Notes: generated from the letters alone by a model not told the origin. DNA of 64,000 nucleotides from DATARH01 sp963746885 (GCA_963746885.1 CAVVDM010000011.1:62001-126000), one strand, 5' to 3'. Counted from the stretch's first letter, positions 1 through 8,698 are shown. Translations and numbers: made by a program.

Positions 1-648
1 CAGGCTCGCACCGTTGCCGAGATGCGCGACGATGACCCGCCCAGTCGCCAAAGCGGGCGTGATCTCGCCGAGCCGGCGGGCGATGTATTCGTAGGACAGG
101 CCGTGAAAGCCGTAGCGCCGCACGCCCTCCTCCTCGTATTGGCGCGGCAGTGCGAGGCGGGCGGCGACGTCCGGCATGGTCCGATGAAATGCGGTGTCGA
201 AGCAGGCGATTTGCGGCAGGCCGGGCCGCAATGCCCGCAGCGCACGGATCGGCGACAAGCTGTGCGGTTGATGCAGTGGCGCCAGCGGCGTCAACCCCTC
301 CAATGCCGCGATCACGCTATCGTCGAGGCGGACGGGCGCGGCGTAATCGCGCCCGCCATGCACCACGCGATGGCCGACCGCGACCAATGCAGCCGTTCCC
401 AGATGCCCCTCGACCCAGGCAAGCAAATCGCCGAGCAGCGCTTCGTGCAAACGGTCCGCGCCGTTCGGCAAGCGCTGTTCGGCAAGGGTGACGCCGGCCG
501 GGTTGCGTGCGATGAAATGCGGCGTCGTCCCGATGCCCTCGATCTGGCCCTGCGAAGCGCGGTCGAGCCGGCCAGACGGCCCGACCTCGAACAGCGCGAA
601 CTTGATGCTCGACGAGCCGGCATTGAGCGCAAGGACCGCGTCCGTCAT
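1..648 (-). CDS. ackA: Acetate kinase, N-terminal half (runs off window start)
   Basis: Acetate kinase makes acetyl phosphate from acetate and ATP, or the reverse, in the cytoplasm. The frame is open for 216 codons from the ATG at 646-648 to the window edge, so only the N-terminal half is seen (the family is about 400 residues). LNAGSSSIKF at residues 8-17 is the first phosphate-binding motif of the acetate/butyrate kinase family. RRYGFHGLS (177-185) and HLGNGASL (209-216) match the second family signature around the catalytic histidine. It is divergent from the cupin-like gene, with about 170 bp between. A butyrate or propionate kinase is possible, but RYGFHG followed by HLGNG favours acetate kinase. 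Confidence 0.9.
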   Translation of the reverse strand, partial: MTDAVLALNAGSSSIKFALFEVGPSGRLDRASQGQIEGIGTTPHFIARNPAGVTLAEQRLPNGADRLHEALLGDLLAWVEGHLGTAALVAVGHRVVHGGRDYAAPVRLDDSVIAALEGLTPLAPLHQPHSLSPIRALRALRPGLPQIACFDTAFHRTMPDVAARLALPRQYEEEGVRRYGFHGLSYEYIARRLGEITPALATGRVIVAHLGNGASL

Positions 649-817
649 CGGCCGGCCTCCCCAACTGCTCGCCGGATGCGTCGTAATCCTGGTTGAGAAC
701 GTCGTCCGGAGCGCTCACAGGTCGCCCTGACGCATCGAGCATTACCGCTACGGCGCGCCTTGCGGTAAGCTTGCGCGCCCGGCCGGCAGGCGCGGCGTTC
801 AACCAGGAGGTTCTCCA

Positions 818-1327
818 ATGGGGTACACCCTCGATCAGTTCTCGACGGAATGTCACCGCATCCTCAAGGCAGACCCCGGCGTCGAGGGACGCAAGCAGGT
901 CTGCGCCCTCGTCGGGCAGGTATGCAAGGACGCAGAATTTGTCGCGGCCAATCTCGGCGACGACGTGCCGGACCGCAAGGTGCTCTATGAAGACCCCGAA
1001 CTCGGCTTCTGCATCCTCGGCCACGTCCACAAGGACGCCCCGGGCCGGATCAGCCAACCGCACGATCATGGCCCCGCCTGGGCGATCTACGGCCAGGCCA
1101 AGGGCGAAACGATCATGACCGATTACTTCCCGGTCGCCCGCCCCGGCGAGGGCAAGCCCGGCAAGGCGCGGCCCGTACGCGACTACAAGCTCGCTGTCGG
1201 CGACGCCTATCTCTACAACGAGGGCGATTTGCATTCGCCGCGGCGCGAGGCCCCGACCCGCCTGATCCGCATCGAAGGCAAGAACATGGATAAGGTGAAG
1301 CGCTTCCCCTACGAGCGCGTCGCCTAA
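818..1327 (+). CDS. Cupin-fold metal-binding protein, cysteine-dioxygenase-like
   Basis: This is a 169-residue soluble protein of the double-stranded beta-helix type. PHDHGPAWAIYG (81-92) gives the H-x-H metal ligands (H82, H84), E97 follows, and H139 in the GDLHSP turn is a candidate third histidine. That is the cupin arrangement of small non-heme iron enzymes. A strong ribosome site (AGGAGG) lies 8 bases before the ATG. The substrate cannot be read from the sequence. The start matches the family pattern of a short helical N-terminus before the barrel. Its stop is one base from the stop of the convergent tetratricopeptide gene. Confidence 0.75.
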   Translation: MGYTLDQFSTECHRILKADPGVEGRKQVCALVGQVCKDAEFVAANLGDDVPDRKVLYEDPELGFCILGHVHKDAPGRISQPHDHGPAWAIYGQAKGETIMTDYFPVARPGEGKPGKARPVRDYKLAVGDAYLYNEGDLHSPRREAPTRLIRIEGKNMDKVKRFPYERVA

Positions 1328-1328
1328 G

Positions 1329-2723
1329 CTATCCGGCGGAAGCGAGCCGCGCCGCCTCGTCGCGCGCGCGGCTCGCGCCGTCGCCGTCGCCGAGACCCGC
1401 GAGCACCGCGCCGTAATGGCGCCAGCCCCAGGCGTTGCGTGGCCGCTGTTCGAGGCGCTCGGCGAGCAGCGCCTTCGCCCGCACGGCATGCCCCGCACGC
1501 AGCGCGGCGTCGATCAGCATTTCGTCGAACAGATCGCGCTGGGCATGGCTGCCGCCGATCCGCCGGATCGCCGGCCGCACCGCCGCCAGCGTGTCTGCCG
1601 CGCCGGCATAGTCGCCGCGGCGATGTGCCACGACGGCGTGGGCCAGCGCCACTCCGGGGTCGCCGGCAACCGCCGCCTCGCTCTCGCCGCCCGATGCCGC
1701 GTAGCGCTTGAGGCTGTCGAGCATGGCGGCGAGTTCCGCGTCGCACCCGGCCGCGGCCAACGCCATCACATAATGCACGTCGCCGAAGGTCAGCAGATGG
1801 TCGTCGCTATGCGCCGCCGAGCGCGCCGCCAGTTCCTCCCAGCGGTTGCCGACATCGGCGCCGGCCTGTTCCAGCCGCCACAGCAGCGAGACCGCGTTCG
1901 AGATGTCGAGCAGATCGTCGGTCGATTCCGGGCGGACCTCGCGGTCGTAAAGCTCGAGCACCCGGTCGCGCGCGCCGAGTTCCAGCAGGAACAGGCAGCG
2001 ATGCCACAGCGCGTGATAGGCGAAATTGTTGCACTCGCCCCAGTTGCCGGCGAGACCGTCGGCCCAGGCGACGCCGTCGCGCGGCCGGCCGGTCATCTCC
2101 AGCACATGCTCGACGGCATGGGCGGCCCAGATGTCGGCCGGGTTGCGCGCGATGGCGTCATGTCCGGCCCGCTCGGCGGCGGCGTAATCGCCGGTCTCCT
2201 CGAGCCCGAAAGCATGGCAGCCGAGGACGAAGCCGTAATCGGGCATGGCGGCATCCCAGGCCGGCAAGGCGCCAGCCACCGCGCGGTGCATGCGCTCGCT
2301 CTCGCCGGCGTAGAAATTGCCGTACTGCGCCAGCTTCAACGCCAGCACGTCGTGCGGGTGCTCGCCGACCAGCGCCTCCCAGCGCGACGTGGCGCCGGCA
2401 AAATCGCCGCCGACCCAGGCCGCGAGCGCCGCGACATGCGCCGCCTCGCGCGGTGTCACCGCTTGCGCCGCGGCCGCCTGCTGCGCCGCTTCGAGCGAGC
2501 GCCGGGCGCGCGGCACCATGACCCGCTGGCCGAACAGCATCATGAAATAGCCGCGCAGGCAGTGCGCCAGCGCGCAATCCGGGTCGGCAGCCAAAGCCGC
2601 CTTGAGCCGGTCGCCGGTCTCCTTGCGAAAGCCGAGATAGGCGCTGACCGTCTGGTCGAGCAGCGCGACCGCTTCCGGGCCCGCGGCGGTCACCGGATTG
2701 CCGTGTACGTCGTTGACCCGCAT
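1329..2723 (-). CDS. Tetratricopeptide repeat protein, TTC38 family (copy 1)
   Basis: This 464-residue protein is made of paired helices with recurring A-x-x-x-x-P spacing, as in TTC38-type tetratricopeptide proteins. It is clearly paralogous to the protein at 7349-8698: both share an H-x-x-x-H-x-L-E-M block, a W-H-x-x-L-x-x-L-E-L-G block and GG-S-x-AQRDLF near the C-terminus. The ATG at 2721-2723 is chosen because GGAGGG lies just upstream, although the frame stays open beyond it. It is divergent from the acyl-CoA dehydrogenase, with only 73 bp between the starts, so the two probably share a promoter region. Function is unknown; the family is usually treated as a protein-interaction scaffold. 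Confidence 0.8.
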   Translation of the reverse strand: MRVNDVHGNPVTAAGPEAVALLDQTVSAYLGFRKETGDRLKAALAADPDCALAHCLRGYFMMLFGQRVMVPRARRSLEAAQQAAAAQAVTPREAAHVAALAAWVGGDFAGATSRWEALVGEHPHDVLALKLAQYGNFYAGESERMHRAVAGALPAWDAAMPDYGFVLGCHAFGLEETGDYAAAERAGHDAIARNPADIWAAHAVEHVLEMTGRPRDGVAWADGLAGNWGECNNFAYHALWHRCLFLLELGARDRVLELYDREVRPESTDDLLDISNAVSLLWRLEQAGADVGNRWEELAARSAAHSDDHLLTFGDVHYVMALAAAGCDAELAAMLDSLKRYAASGGESEAAVAGDPGVALAHAVVAHRRGDYAGAADTLAAVRPAIRRIGGSHAQRDLFDEMLIDAALRAGHAVRAKALLAERLEQRPRNAWGWRHYGAVLAGLGDGDGASRARDEAARLASAG

Positions 2724-2796
2724 GCCACCCTCCGCCTGCCTTGCCACCTTGGTGATGCTGCTTCCATACTGGCGGCGACCCGTCATCGGAGGCAGC

Positions 2797-3999
2797 ATGC
2801 AGTTCGATCTTACCCCAGCCCAGCGCGGATTGCAGGCACAGGCGCGCGAACTCGCGCAGGGCCCGATCGCCGAGCGCGCCGCCGAGATCGACCGCACCGA
2901 GCAATATCCGTGGGACAACGTCGCGCTGCTGAAGGAGGCGGGCTATTTCGGCATGACGCTGCCGCAAGCCTATGGCGGGCGGGGCGCGAGCTATCTCGAC
3001 GCGGTGCTGGTCGTCGAGGAGATGGCGAAAACCTGCGGCATCACCGGCCGCATCGTCGTCGAAGCCAATATGGGCGCGATCGGCGCCATCATGAAATACG
3101 GCAGCGACGCCCAGAAGCGGCTCGCGGCGGAACTGGTGCTCGACGGCGACAAGCCGGCGATCTGCATCACCGAGCCGGGCGCCGGCAGCGCCGCCAGCGA
3201 GCTGACGACGCGCGCCGACCGCCGCGGCAACGGCTTCGTCATCAACGGCCGGAAACACTGGATTACCGGCGGTGGCGTGTCGCGCCTGCATCTCGTGTTC
3301 GCCCGCGTGTTCGACGAGGCGGGCGCGGAAGAAGGGATCGGCGGCTTTATCGCGATCCGCGACGTGACAAAGGGGCTCACGATCGGGCGGCGCGAGCCGG
3401 CGATGGGGCTGCGCGGCATTCCCGAGGCCGAGATCGTGTTCGAGGACATGGCGGTAACCGCCGACGCGCTGGTGTTGCCGCCGCGCGGCCTCAAGCGCGG
3501 CTTTGCCGACTTGATGAATGCCTATAACGGCCAGCGCATCGGCGCCGCTACCGTGGCGCTGGGCCTCGCCGAGGGCGCCTACGATCTGGCGCTCGCCTAC
3601 TCGAAGGAGCGCCAGCAATTCGGCCGGCCGATCTGCGAGTTCCAGGGCGTGCAGTGGATGCTGGCCGACATGGCGACCGGCATCGCCGCGTCGCAGGCCT
3701 TGATCTACAAGGCCGCCGCCGGGGCGGGCGACGGCTTTCCCGACGCGACCGAGGCGGCGCAGGCCAAGATCTTCACCTCGGAGATGGCGATCAAGGTGAC
3801 CAACGACGCGCTGCAGGTGTTCGGCGCGGCGGGCTATTCGCGCAACCGGCCCTTGGAGCGCATGGTGCGCGACGCGCGCATGTTCACGATCGGCGGCGGC
3901 ACCGCGCAGATCCTGCGCACGGTCGTCGCCTCGCGCCTCTTGGGCCGGCGGCTGCCGCAGGCCCGCGACGGGTACGCCACCGCGATGAGCGGCGAATAG
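2797..3999 (+). CDS. Acyl-CoA dehydrogenase family protein
   Basis: This 400-residue flavoprotein has the three-part acyl-CoA dehydrogenase fold. The FAD-binding signature ITEPGAGSAAS is near residue 123 and KHWITGGG near 155. The C-terminal helical domain carries the R-x-Q-F-G motif (RQQFGRPI) and ends with a TIGGGTAQILR segment near 363. The position that usually holds the catalytic glutamate in this last motif (YEGTAQ in medium-chain enzymes) is glycine here, so the base, if present, must lie elsewhere. GGAGG at 2788-2792 supports the ATG. The rhodanese gene follows 18 bases later on the same strand. Substrate unknown. Confidence 0.85.
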   Translation: MQFDLTPAQRGLQAQARELAQGPIAERAAEIDRTEQYPWDNVALLKEAGYFGMTLPQAYGGRGASYLDAVLVVEEMAKTCGITGRIVVEANMGAIGAIMKYGSDAQKRLAAELVLDGDKPAICITEPGAGSAASELTTRADRRGNGFVINGRKHWITGGGVSRLHLVFARVFDEAGAEEGIGGFIAIRDVTKGLTIGRREPAMGLRGIPEAEIVFEDMAVTADALVLPPRGLKRGFADLMNAYNGQRIGAATVALGLAEGAYDLALAYSKERQQFGRPICEFQGVQWMLADMATGIAASQALIYKAAAGAGDGFPDATEAAQAKIFTSEMAIKVTNDALQVFGAAGYSRNRPLERMVRDARMFTIGGGTAQILRTVVASRLLGRRLPQARDGYATAMSGE

Positions 4000-4017
4000 C
4001 ATCAGGGAGGAGAGCTA

Positions 4018-5623
4018 ATGGCCGGCGAGATTGGGCGGATCGGCGCGCAGGACTTGAAGGCGCAACTGCACGACGGCGGCGAGATCGCGCTGCTCGATGC
4101 GCGCGAGGAGGGCGTGTTCTTTCACCGTCATCTGTTGATGGCGTCGTGCGTGCCGCTGAGCCGGGTTGAGCTGATGGTCGACGCTCTGGTGCCGCGCCGC
4201 AGCGCGCGGGTCGTGTGGTGCGACGACGGCGACGGCTCGGCGTTGCGCGCCGCGCGGCGGATGAGCGGGTTCGGCTACACGAATGTGGCGGTGCTGGAGG
4301 GCGGCATCGCCGCGTGGGAGGCGGCCGGCTTCCGCCTCTACAGCGGCGTGCATGTGCCGAGCAAGGCGTTTGCCGAGGTCGTCGAGCACGAGGCCGGCAC
4401 GCCCCATCTCTCCGCACCGGAATTGAAGGCGCTGATCGACAGCGGCGCCGATATCGCGATCTTCGACAGCCGCTCCTACGAGGAATACCACAACAACAGC
4501 ATCCCGACGGCGATCAGCGTGCCGGGCGCCGAGCTGGTCTACCGCTTCGCCGATCTGACCCCGTCGCCCGACACGACGGTCATCGTCAATTGCGGCGGCC
4601 GCACCCGCAGCATCATCGGCGCGCAGGCGCTCAGAAACGCCGGGTTCCGCAACAAGATCATGTCATTGAAGGACGGCACGATGGCCTGGCATCTGGCCGG
4701 GTTCGAGGTCGTGCATGGCGCGACCCGGCGCCCGCCCGAGGTGTCGAGCAAGGGCCTCGCGGCGGCGCGCGAGGGCGCGGCGCTGGTGGCGCAGCGCTGC
4801 GACGTTCGGCATATCGACAAGGCGACGCTGGCGGCGTGGCGCAGCGAGGCGAAGGAGCGCAGCCTCTACGTGCTCGACGTTCGCACCCCGGAAGAATATG
4901 CGGCCGGGCATCATGGCCGGGGCGCGCTCGGCGCCGGGCGGCCAATTGGTGCAGGAGACCGACGCCCACATCGCGACCTGGGGCGCGCGGGTCGTGCTGG
5001 TCGACGATAACGCGGTGCGCGCGACGATGACCGCGTCCTGGCTGAAGCAGATGGGATGGGCCGATGTCGCGGTGCTGACCGCCAGCCCGGCGGGGGGCGA
5101 CTGGGTCGCCGGGCCGCCCGCCCCGCGCGTGCTCGGGCTCGACGCCGTTGCCGCGACCGAGATCGCTCCGGCCGCGCTGCGCGAGCTTCTGGCGGCGGGC
5201 AAAGCGGTCGTCGTCGATCTCGACACCAGCCGGCATTACGGCCAGGGCCATATTCCCGGCGCGTGGTTTGCCATTCGCTCCCAACTCCCGGCAGCGCTGG
5301 CGAAGCTCCCGGCTGCCGAGGCGATCGTGCTGACCTCGCCGGACGGCGTGCTGGCGCGGCTGGCGGCGGCCGATCTGGCCGGCGTGGCGACGGTGCCGGT
5401 CATCGTTTTGGCCGGCGGCACCGAAGCTTGGACCGGCGCCGGGCTGCCGCAGGAAACCGGCATGGCGCACATGGCGAGCGCGCCCGACGACGTCGTGCTG
5501 TCGGCGCGCGAGCGCGGCCAGGGGCGCGAAGAGGCGATGCGCGAATACCTCGAATGGGAGATCAACCTCGTCAACGACATGGCGACCGACGACGACCAGC
5601 GCTTCCACGTCGTCGCCGGCTGA
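4018..5623 (+). CDS. Four-domain rhodanese-like sulfurtransferase (one frameshift)
   Basis: Four rhodanese domains follow one another in about 534 residues once a single frameshift is repaired. Domain 1 has a WCDDGDGS loop and domain 2 has the classic NCGGRTRS active loop. Domain 3 (DVRTPEEYAAGH at its start) and domain 4 (GQGHIPGAW) have no cysteine in the loop position, so only two domains look catalytic. The shift is at about 4912: GGGCAT is followed by an extra C before ATGGCC, and removing it restores the family's AGHMAGA junction. A ribosome site GGAGGAG lies at 4005-4011. It probably transfers sulfane sulfur between thiols; the partner is unknown. The long remaining frames on both sides argue for a sequence error, not a decayed gene. 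Confidence 0.75.
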
Positions 5624-5638
5624 GCCCCGCGCGTGGGC

Positions 5639-6064
5639 TCACAGCGCGGCGAAGGCCGCTGCGCCGATCTGCCCCAATTCCTCGTCCTGCGCCGGCGTGC
5701 CGCCGCTTTCGCCGAGCGCGCCAAGCACCGTGCCGTCCTCGGAAGTGAGCAGGATGCCGCCCCACACGGCGGTGTATCGCGGGTCGCCGAACCACGCGAT
5801 GTCGCGCCGGTCGTCGCCAAGGCCCATGTCGAACAGCCGCTCCTTGATGGCCTTCGTGTCGCGCAGCCATTTGGTCGCGGTATAGGCCTTGTTGACCGCC
5901 ATGCGGGCGTTCAAGGGGCTGGCGCCGTCCATCCGGGCCAGGCAGATCAGCTCGCCGCCGCTATCGACCACCGCGGCGGCAAACCGCAGATTGCGCTGCG
6001 CGGCGGCATCCAATACCGCCTCGACCACCGCGCGCGCCTGTTGCAGCCCGAGCTTCCTTGCCAT
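5639..6064 (-). CDS. GlcG/HbpS-type heme-binding family protein
   Basis: This 141-residue single-domain protein begins with the helix typical of GlcG/HbpS (LQQARAVVEAVLDAA) and continues with AVVDSGGELICLARMDGA, where the family has its V-D-x-x-G core. It ends with a GGxP-x-QDE segment (GGTPAQDEELG), also typical. Members occur as stand-alone proteins beside oxidases, dehydrogenases and redox genes, and some bind heme. No signal peptide is seen. It is divergent from the UGA-containing reductase-like gene, with 92 bp between starts, and convergent with the rhodanese gene. A regulatory link to the selenoprotein is possible but only inferred from position. Confidence 0.75.
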   Translation of the reverse strand: MARKLGLQQARAVVEAVLDAAAQRNLRFAAAVVDSGGELICLARMDGASPLNARMAVNKAYTATKWLRDTKAIKERLFDMGLGDDRRDIAWFGDPRYTAVWGGILLTSEDGTVLGALGESGGTPAQDEELGQIGAAAFAAL

Positions 6065-6156
6065 CCCTTGCCTCCGTTCGCACCGTCACCGGCGCTGACA
6101 ACGCGCCTTCAACCCTGCTATCGTAGCGCAGCCCACCACCCCGATCGGGAGAGGAA

Positions 6157-7065
6157 ATGGCCGACACCGCACCCGACACGCCGCATTCCTACGTGCGCTA
6201 CATCGACAAGACGCGCGCCTATTACCTGTCGCAGGGCTACGAGAAGCCGTATCGCTGGGCATACAACGACAGCGCGCCGTTCGCGCCGCTGACAAAGCCG
6301 CTCGCGGCCTCGACGGTTGTCCTGATTTCGACCAGCGAGATCGCAGTCAATGGCGATCCGCGCTTTGCCGACGACATCGAGACCAAGGCGCAGGGCAATG
6401 TCTACGGGGTCGCGTCCGATACGCCGGCGGCCCGGCTCTACAGCCGGACGCAAAGCTACGACCGCTATGCGACGACGCTCGACGACGCCAATGCCTATTT
6501 CCCGGTCGACCCGCTGCGCGAGGCGGTCGGGCGCGGGCGGATCGGCCGCCTCGCGCCCGAATTTCTCGGCGTTTACAACGCCTACAGCCAGCGCAAGACG
6601 ACCGAGCGCGACGCCCCCGAGGTGCTGGCGCGCTGCCGCGCGATGAATGTCGACGCCGCGATCCTCGTCCCGGTTTGACCGGTGTGCCACCAGACCGTGA
6701 GTTTGGTTGCCCGCCATCTCGAGGAAAACGGCATCCCGACGGTGGTCATCGCCACCGCCCGCGACATCGTCGAATCCGCCGCCGTTGCGCGGCTGTTGTT
6801 CGTCGACTTCCCGCTCGGCGCGCCGTGTGGCGAGCCGGGCAACAGCGCGCAGCAGCGCCAGGTGCTGGAAATGGCGCTGCGCCTGCTGGAAACGGCTTCC
6901 GCATCGCAAACGACGGTCGAGGCCGGGTTGCGATGGAGCCAGGGCGAGGGCTGGAAGGATCGGGTGTTCAGCGAGGAGCAGCCGTTCCTGCCCGGCGAAG
7001 CGGGCGAGGCGTGGCTGAAAAAGAAGGAGGCCTATCGGCAGATGAAGGCCGAGGGCAAGCTCTGA
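6157..7065 (+). CDS. GrdB/PrdB-like selenoprotein with in-frame UGA (Sec174, UxxC motif)
   Basis: The frame runs 173 codons, meets TGA at 6676-6678, then continues in the same frame for 128 sense codons to a TGA at 7063-7065, giving 302 residues with selenocysteine at 174. The local sequence VPV-U-PVCHQT is the U-x-x-C redox motif of the glycine/betaine/D-proline reductase selenoprotein B family. The part after UGA (PLGAPCGEPGN, then QQRQVLEMALRLLE) continues the same family, so this is one protein and not two. A SECIS-like hairpin follows (separate entry). No frame change occurs here, unlike the indels elsewhere in the window. A glutaredoxin follows 8 bases after the stop. I expect a cytoplasmic selenol/thiol oxidoreductase of unknown substrate. 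Standard gene finders would stop at 6678. Confidence 0.82.
6686..6710 (+). promoter_or_regulatory. Bacterial SECIS-like hairpin directing Sec insertion at UGA 6676-6678
   Basis: Bases 6686-6695 pair with 6701-6710 over ten positions with a single C-U mismatch (6688/6708) and one G-U pair, closing a five-base loop CGUGA (6696-6700). The loop has G as its second base. Eighteen bases (6679-6696) separate the UGA from that G. Published bacterial SECIS rules ask for a G among the first two loop bases and roughly 16-37 bases between the UGA and the loop, so this hairpin fits. It lies inside the coding sequence and encodes part of the CHQTVSLVA segment. Energy and covariation were not computed. Confidence 0.7.
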
Positions 7066-7073
7066 GGGAGCCG

Positions 7074-7322
7074 ATGGCAGATTCGATCACCGTCTACACG
7101 ACGCCGCTTTGCGCCCCGTGCGAGGCGCTGAAGCGCGCCCTCAAGGCGCGCGGCATCGCCTTTCGCACCGTCGACCTGCTGATGGACGAGGACGCCGCCG
7201 ACCGCCTCGAGGAGGCCGGCATTCGCAGCGCGCCGGCATTGGAGGTCGATGGCCGCCTATACGCCGGCGCGGCGCTGGCCGACGATCGCCTCGACGGTTT
7301 GCTGCAGCCGACCGGCGGCTGA
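7074..7322 (+). CDS. Glutaredoxin/NrdH-like small thiol oxidoreductase
   Basis: This 82-residue protein begins ITVYTTPLCAPCEALK, a glutaredoxin/NrdH N-terminus with the C13-A-P-C16 active site. It also has a later SAPALEVDG segment where thioredoxin-fold proteins keep their cis-proline. GGGAG sits just upstream of the ATG, and the gene follows the selenoprotein by 8 bases, so the two are almost certainly co-transcribed. I infer that it is the electron donor for, or recycler of, the U-x-x-C centre of the selenoprotein; nothing in the sequence proves this. It is followed 26 bases later by the second TTC38-type gene. Confidence 0.85.
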   Translation: MADSITVYTTPLCAPCEALKRALKARGIAFRTVDLLMDEDAADRLEEAGIRSAPALEVDGRLYAGAALADDRLDGLLQPTGG

Positions 7323-7348
7323 TCCGCCGGCAAGCCGGAGGACATTCC

Positions 7349-8698
7349 TTGACCCGTGACGAACGCGGCCTGCCGCTTTCCACCGACAGCAAGGAAGCCG
7401 CGGCCCTGTTCGACCGCGCCGTTGAAGGCTTTCTCAAATATCGCGCCGACGTGATGAGCGTGGCCGCCCAAATGCTGGCGGCCGACCCCGATTTCGTCAT
7501 GGGCCATTGCTTCAAGGGCTACATGCTGCTCGGCGCGTCGAACCCAACCCACCGGCCGGCGATCGCGGCGACCCTGGCCGCGGCCGAGGCCGGCGCAGCG
7601 GCGGTAACCGAACGCGAGCGGCGGCATGTCGCCGCTTTCGCCGCCTGGGCCGGCGGACGGCTCGACCGGTCATTTGCAGTGTGGCGCGAGATCCTCGACG
7701 CCGACCCGACCGACTTGTTGGCCTTGCGCATCTGCGACACGACGTGGTTTCGCCACGGCCAGACCGCGAAGATCATCGAGCAGGCCGATCGCGTCGCGCC
7801 GGGCTGGTCGCCCGAATTGCCCGGCTACGATTTGTTCCAGTGCGTGTGGGCCTTTGCGCACGAGGAGGCCGGCGACACCAAAGGGGCCGAGCCGGTCATC
7901 GACGCGGCGCACGCGGCGGACCCCACCAACCTGTTCACCCACCACGTCAAGGCGCACATCCTGGAGATGGAGTGCCGGCCGCGCGAGGGCCGCGATTGGC
8001 TGGCGGAGGAGACCGGCAACTGGTCGCTGGGCAACCAGATGATCCATCATCTGTGGTGGCATCGCGCGCTGATGGAACTGGAGCTCGGCGAACTCGATTG
8101 GGTGCTGGAGAGCTACGACCGCAATATCCGCAACCTCGACGAGCCGATGACCAAGGCGGTGCCCGACCATTACGTCGACCTGCAGAACGCGCCGGCCTTG
8201 TTGTGGCGCCTCGAAAAGTTGGGGGTCGATGTCGGCGACCGCTGGCAGGAATTGGCTGACAAAGCCGAGGCGCGGATCGGCGACACCGGGCATTTGCTGC
8301 TGGTGCCACACCTGATGATGGCGCTGGCAGCGACCGGGCGGGCCGAGGCTGCACAACGCTTCCTCGCGGCATTGCGCGAGCGCGCCGCCGACCGCGCGCT
8401 GTGGACGGCGCCGGCGCTTGCCGCGATCGTGATCCCGGCCTGCGAGGCGGCGCTGGCGCACCGCCGCGGCGACTATGCGCGGGTGGTCGATCTGCTGGCG
8501 CCACGGCGCGAGCAGATCCGGCTGCTCGGCGGCAGCAACGCGCAGCGCGACCTGTTTACCCAGATGCTGCTCGACGCGGCGATGAAAGCCGGGCGCCGCG
8601 ATGTGGTCGGCGAGATGATCGTGCACGAGACCGCGACCCGCAGCGTGCCGCCGACCGCGCGGGCCGGCTTCGCCGCCGCGGCGCATTGGCTGGCCTGA
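7349..8698 (+). CDS. Tetratricopeptide repeat protein, TTC38 family (copy 2)
   Basis: This 449-residue helical repeat protein is homologous along its whole length to the gene at 1329-2723. Shared landmarks are the DPD-x-x-x-x-HC-x-x-GY segment near residue 50, a WHRALMELELGE block and GGSNAQRDLF near the end. The start is a TTG preceded by CCGGAGGA at a good distance; there is no in-frame ATG nearby, and the protein aligns with its paralog from about here. It is third in a likely operon with the selenoprotein and glutaredoxin. Function unknown. Confidence 0.8.
   Translation: MTRDERGLPLSTDSKEAAALFDRAVEGFLKYRADVMSVAAQMLAADPDFVMGHCFKGYMLLGASNPTHRPAIAATLAAAEAGAAAVTERERRHVAAFAAWAGGRLDRSFAVWREILDADPTDLLALRICDTTWFRHGQTAKIIEQADRVAPGWSPELPGYDLFQCVWAFAHEEAGDTKGAEPVIDAAHAADPTNLFTHHVKAHILEMECRPREGRDWLAEETGNWSLGNQMIHHLWWHRALMELELGELDWVLESYDRNIRNLDEPMTKAVPDHYVDLQNAPALLWRLEKLGVDVGDRWQELADKAEARIGDTGHLLLVPHLMMALAATGRAEAAQRFLAALRERAADRALWTAPALAAIVIPACEAALAHRRGDYARVVDLLAPRREQIRLLGGSNAQRDLFTQMLLDAAMKAGRRDVVGEMIVHETATRSVPPTARAGFAAAAHWLA

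Noticed and set aside
1416..3527. 703-codon plus-strand frame over the TTC38 and acyl-CoA dehydrogenase genes
   Set aside because: It is an arginine-rich shadow frame in GC-rich DNA; the real genes on other frames have conserved motifs.
6682..7065. A separate 127-codon gene starting at GTG 6682
   Set aside because: It is in the same frame as the gene ending at UGA 6676, starts inside the U-x-x-C motif, has no ribosome site and encodes only the second half of the family.
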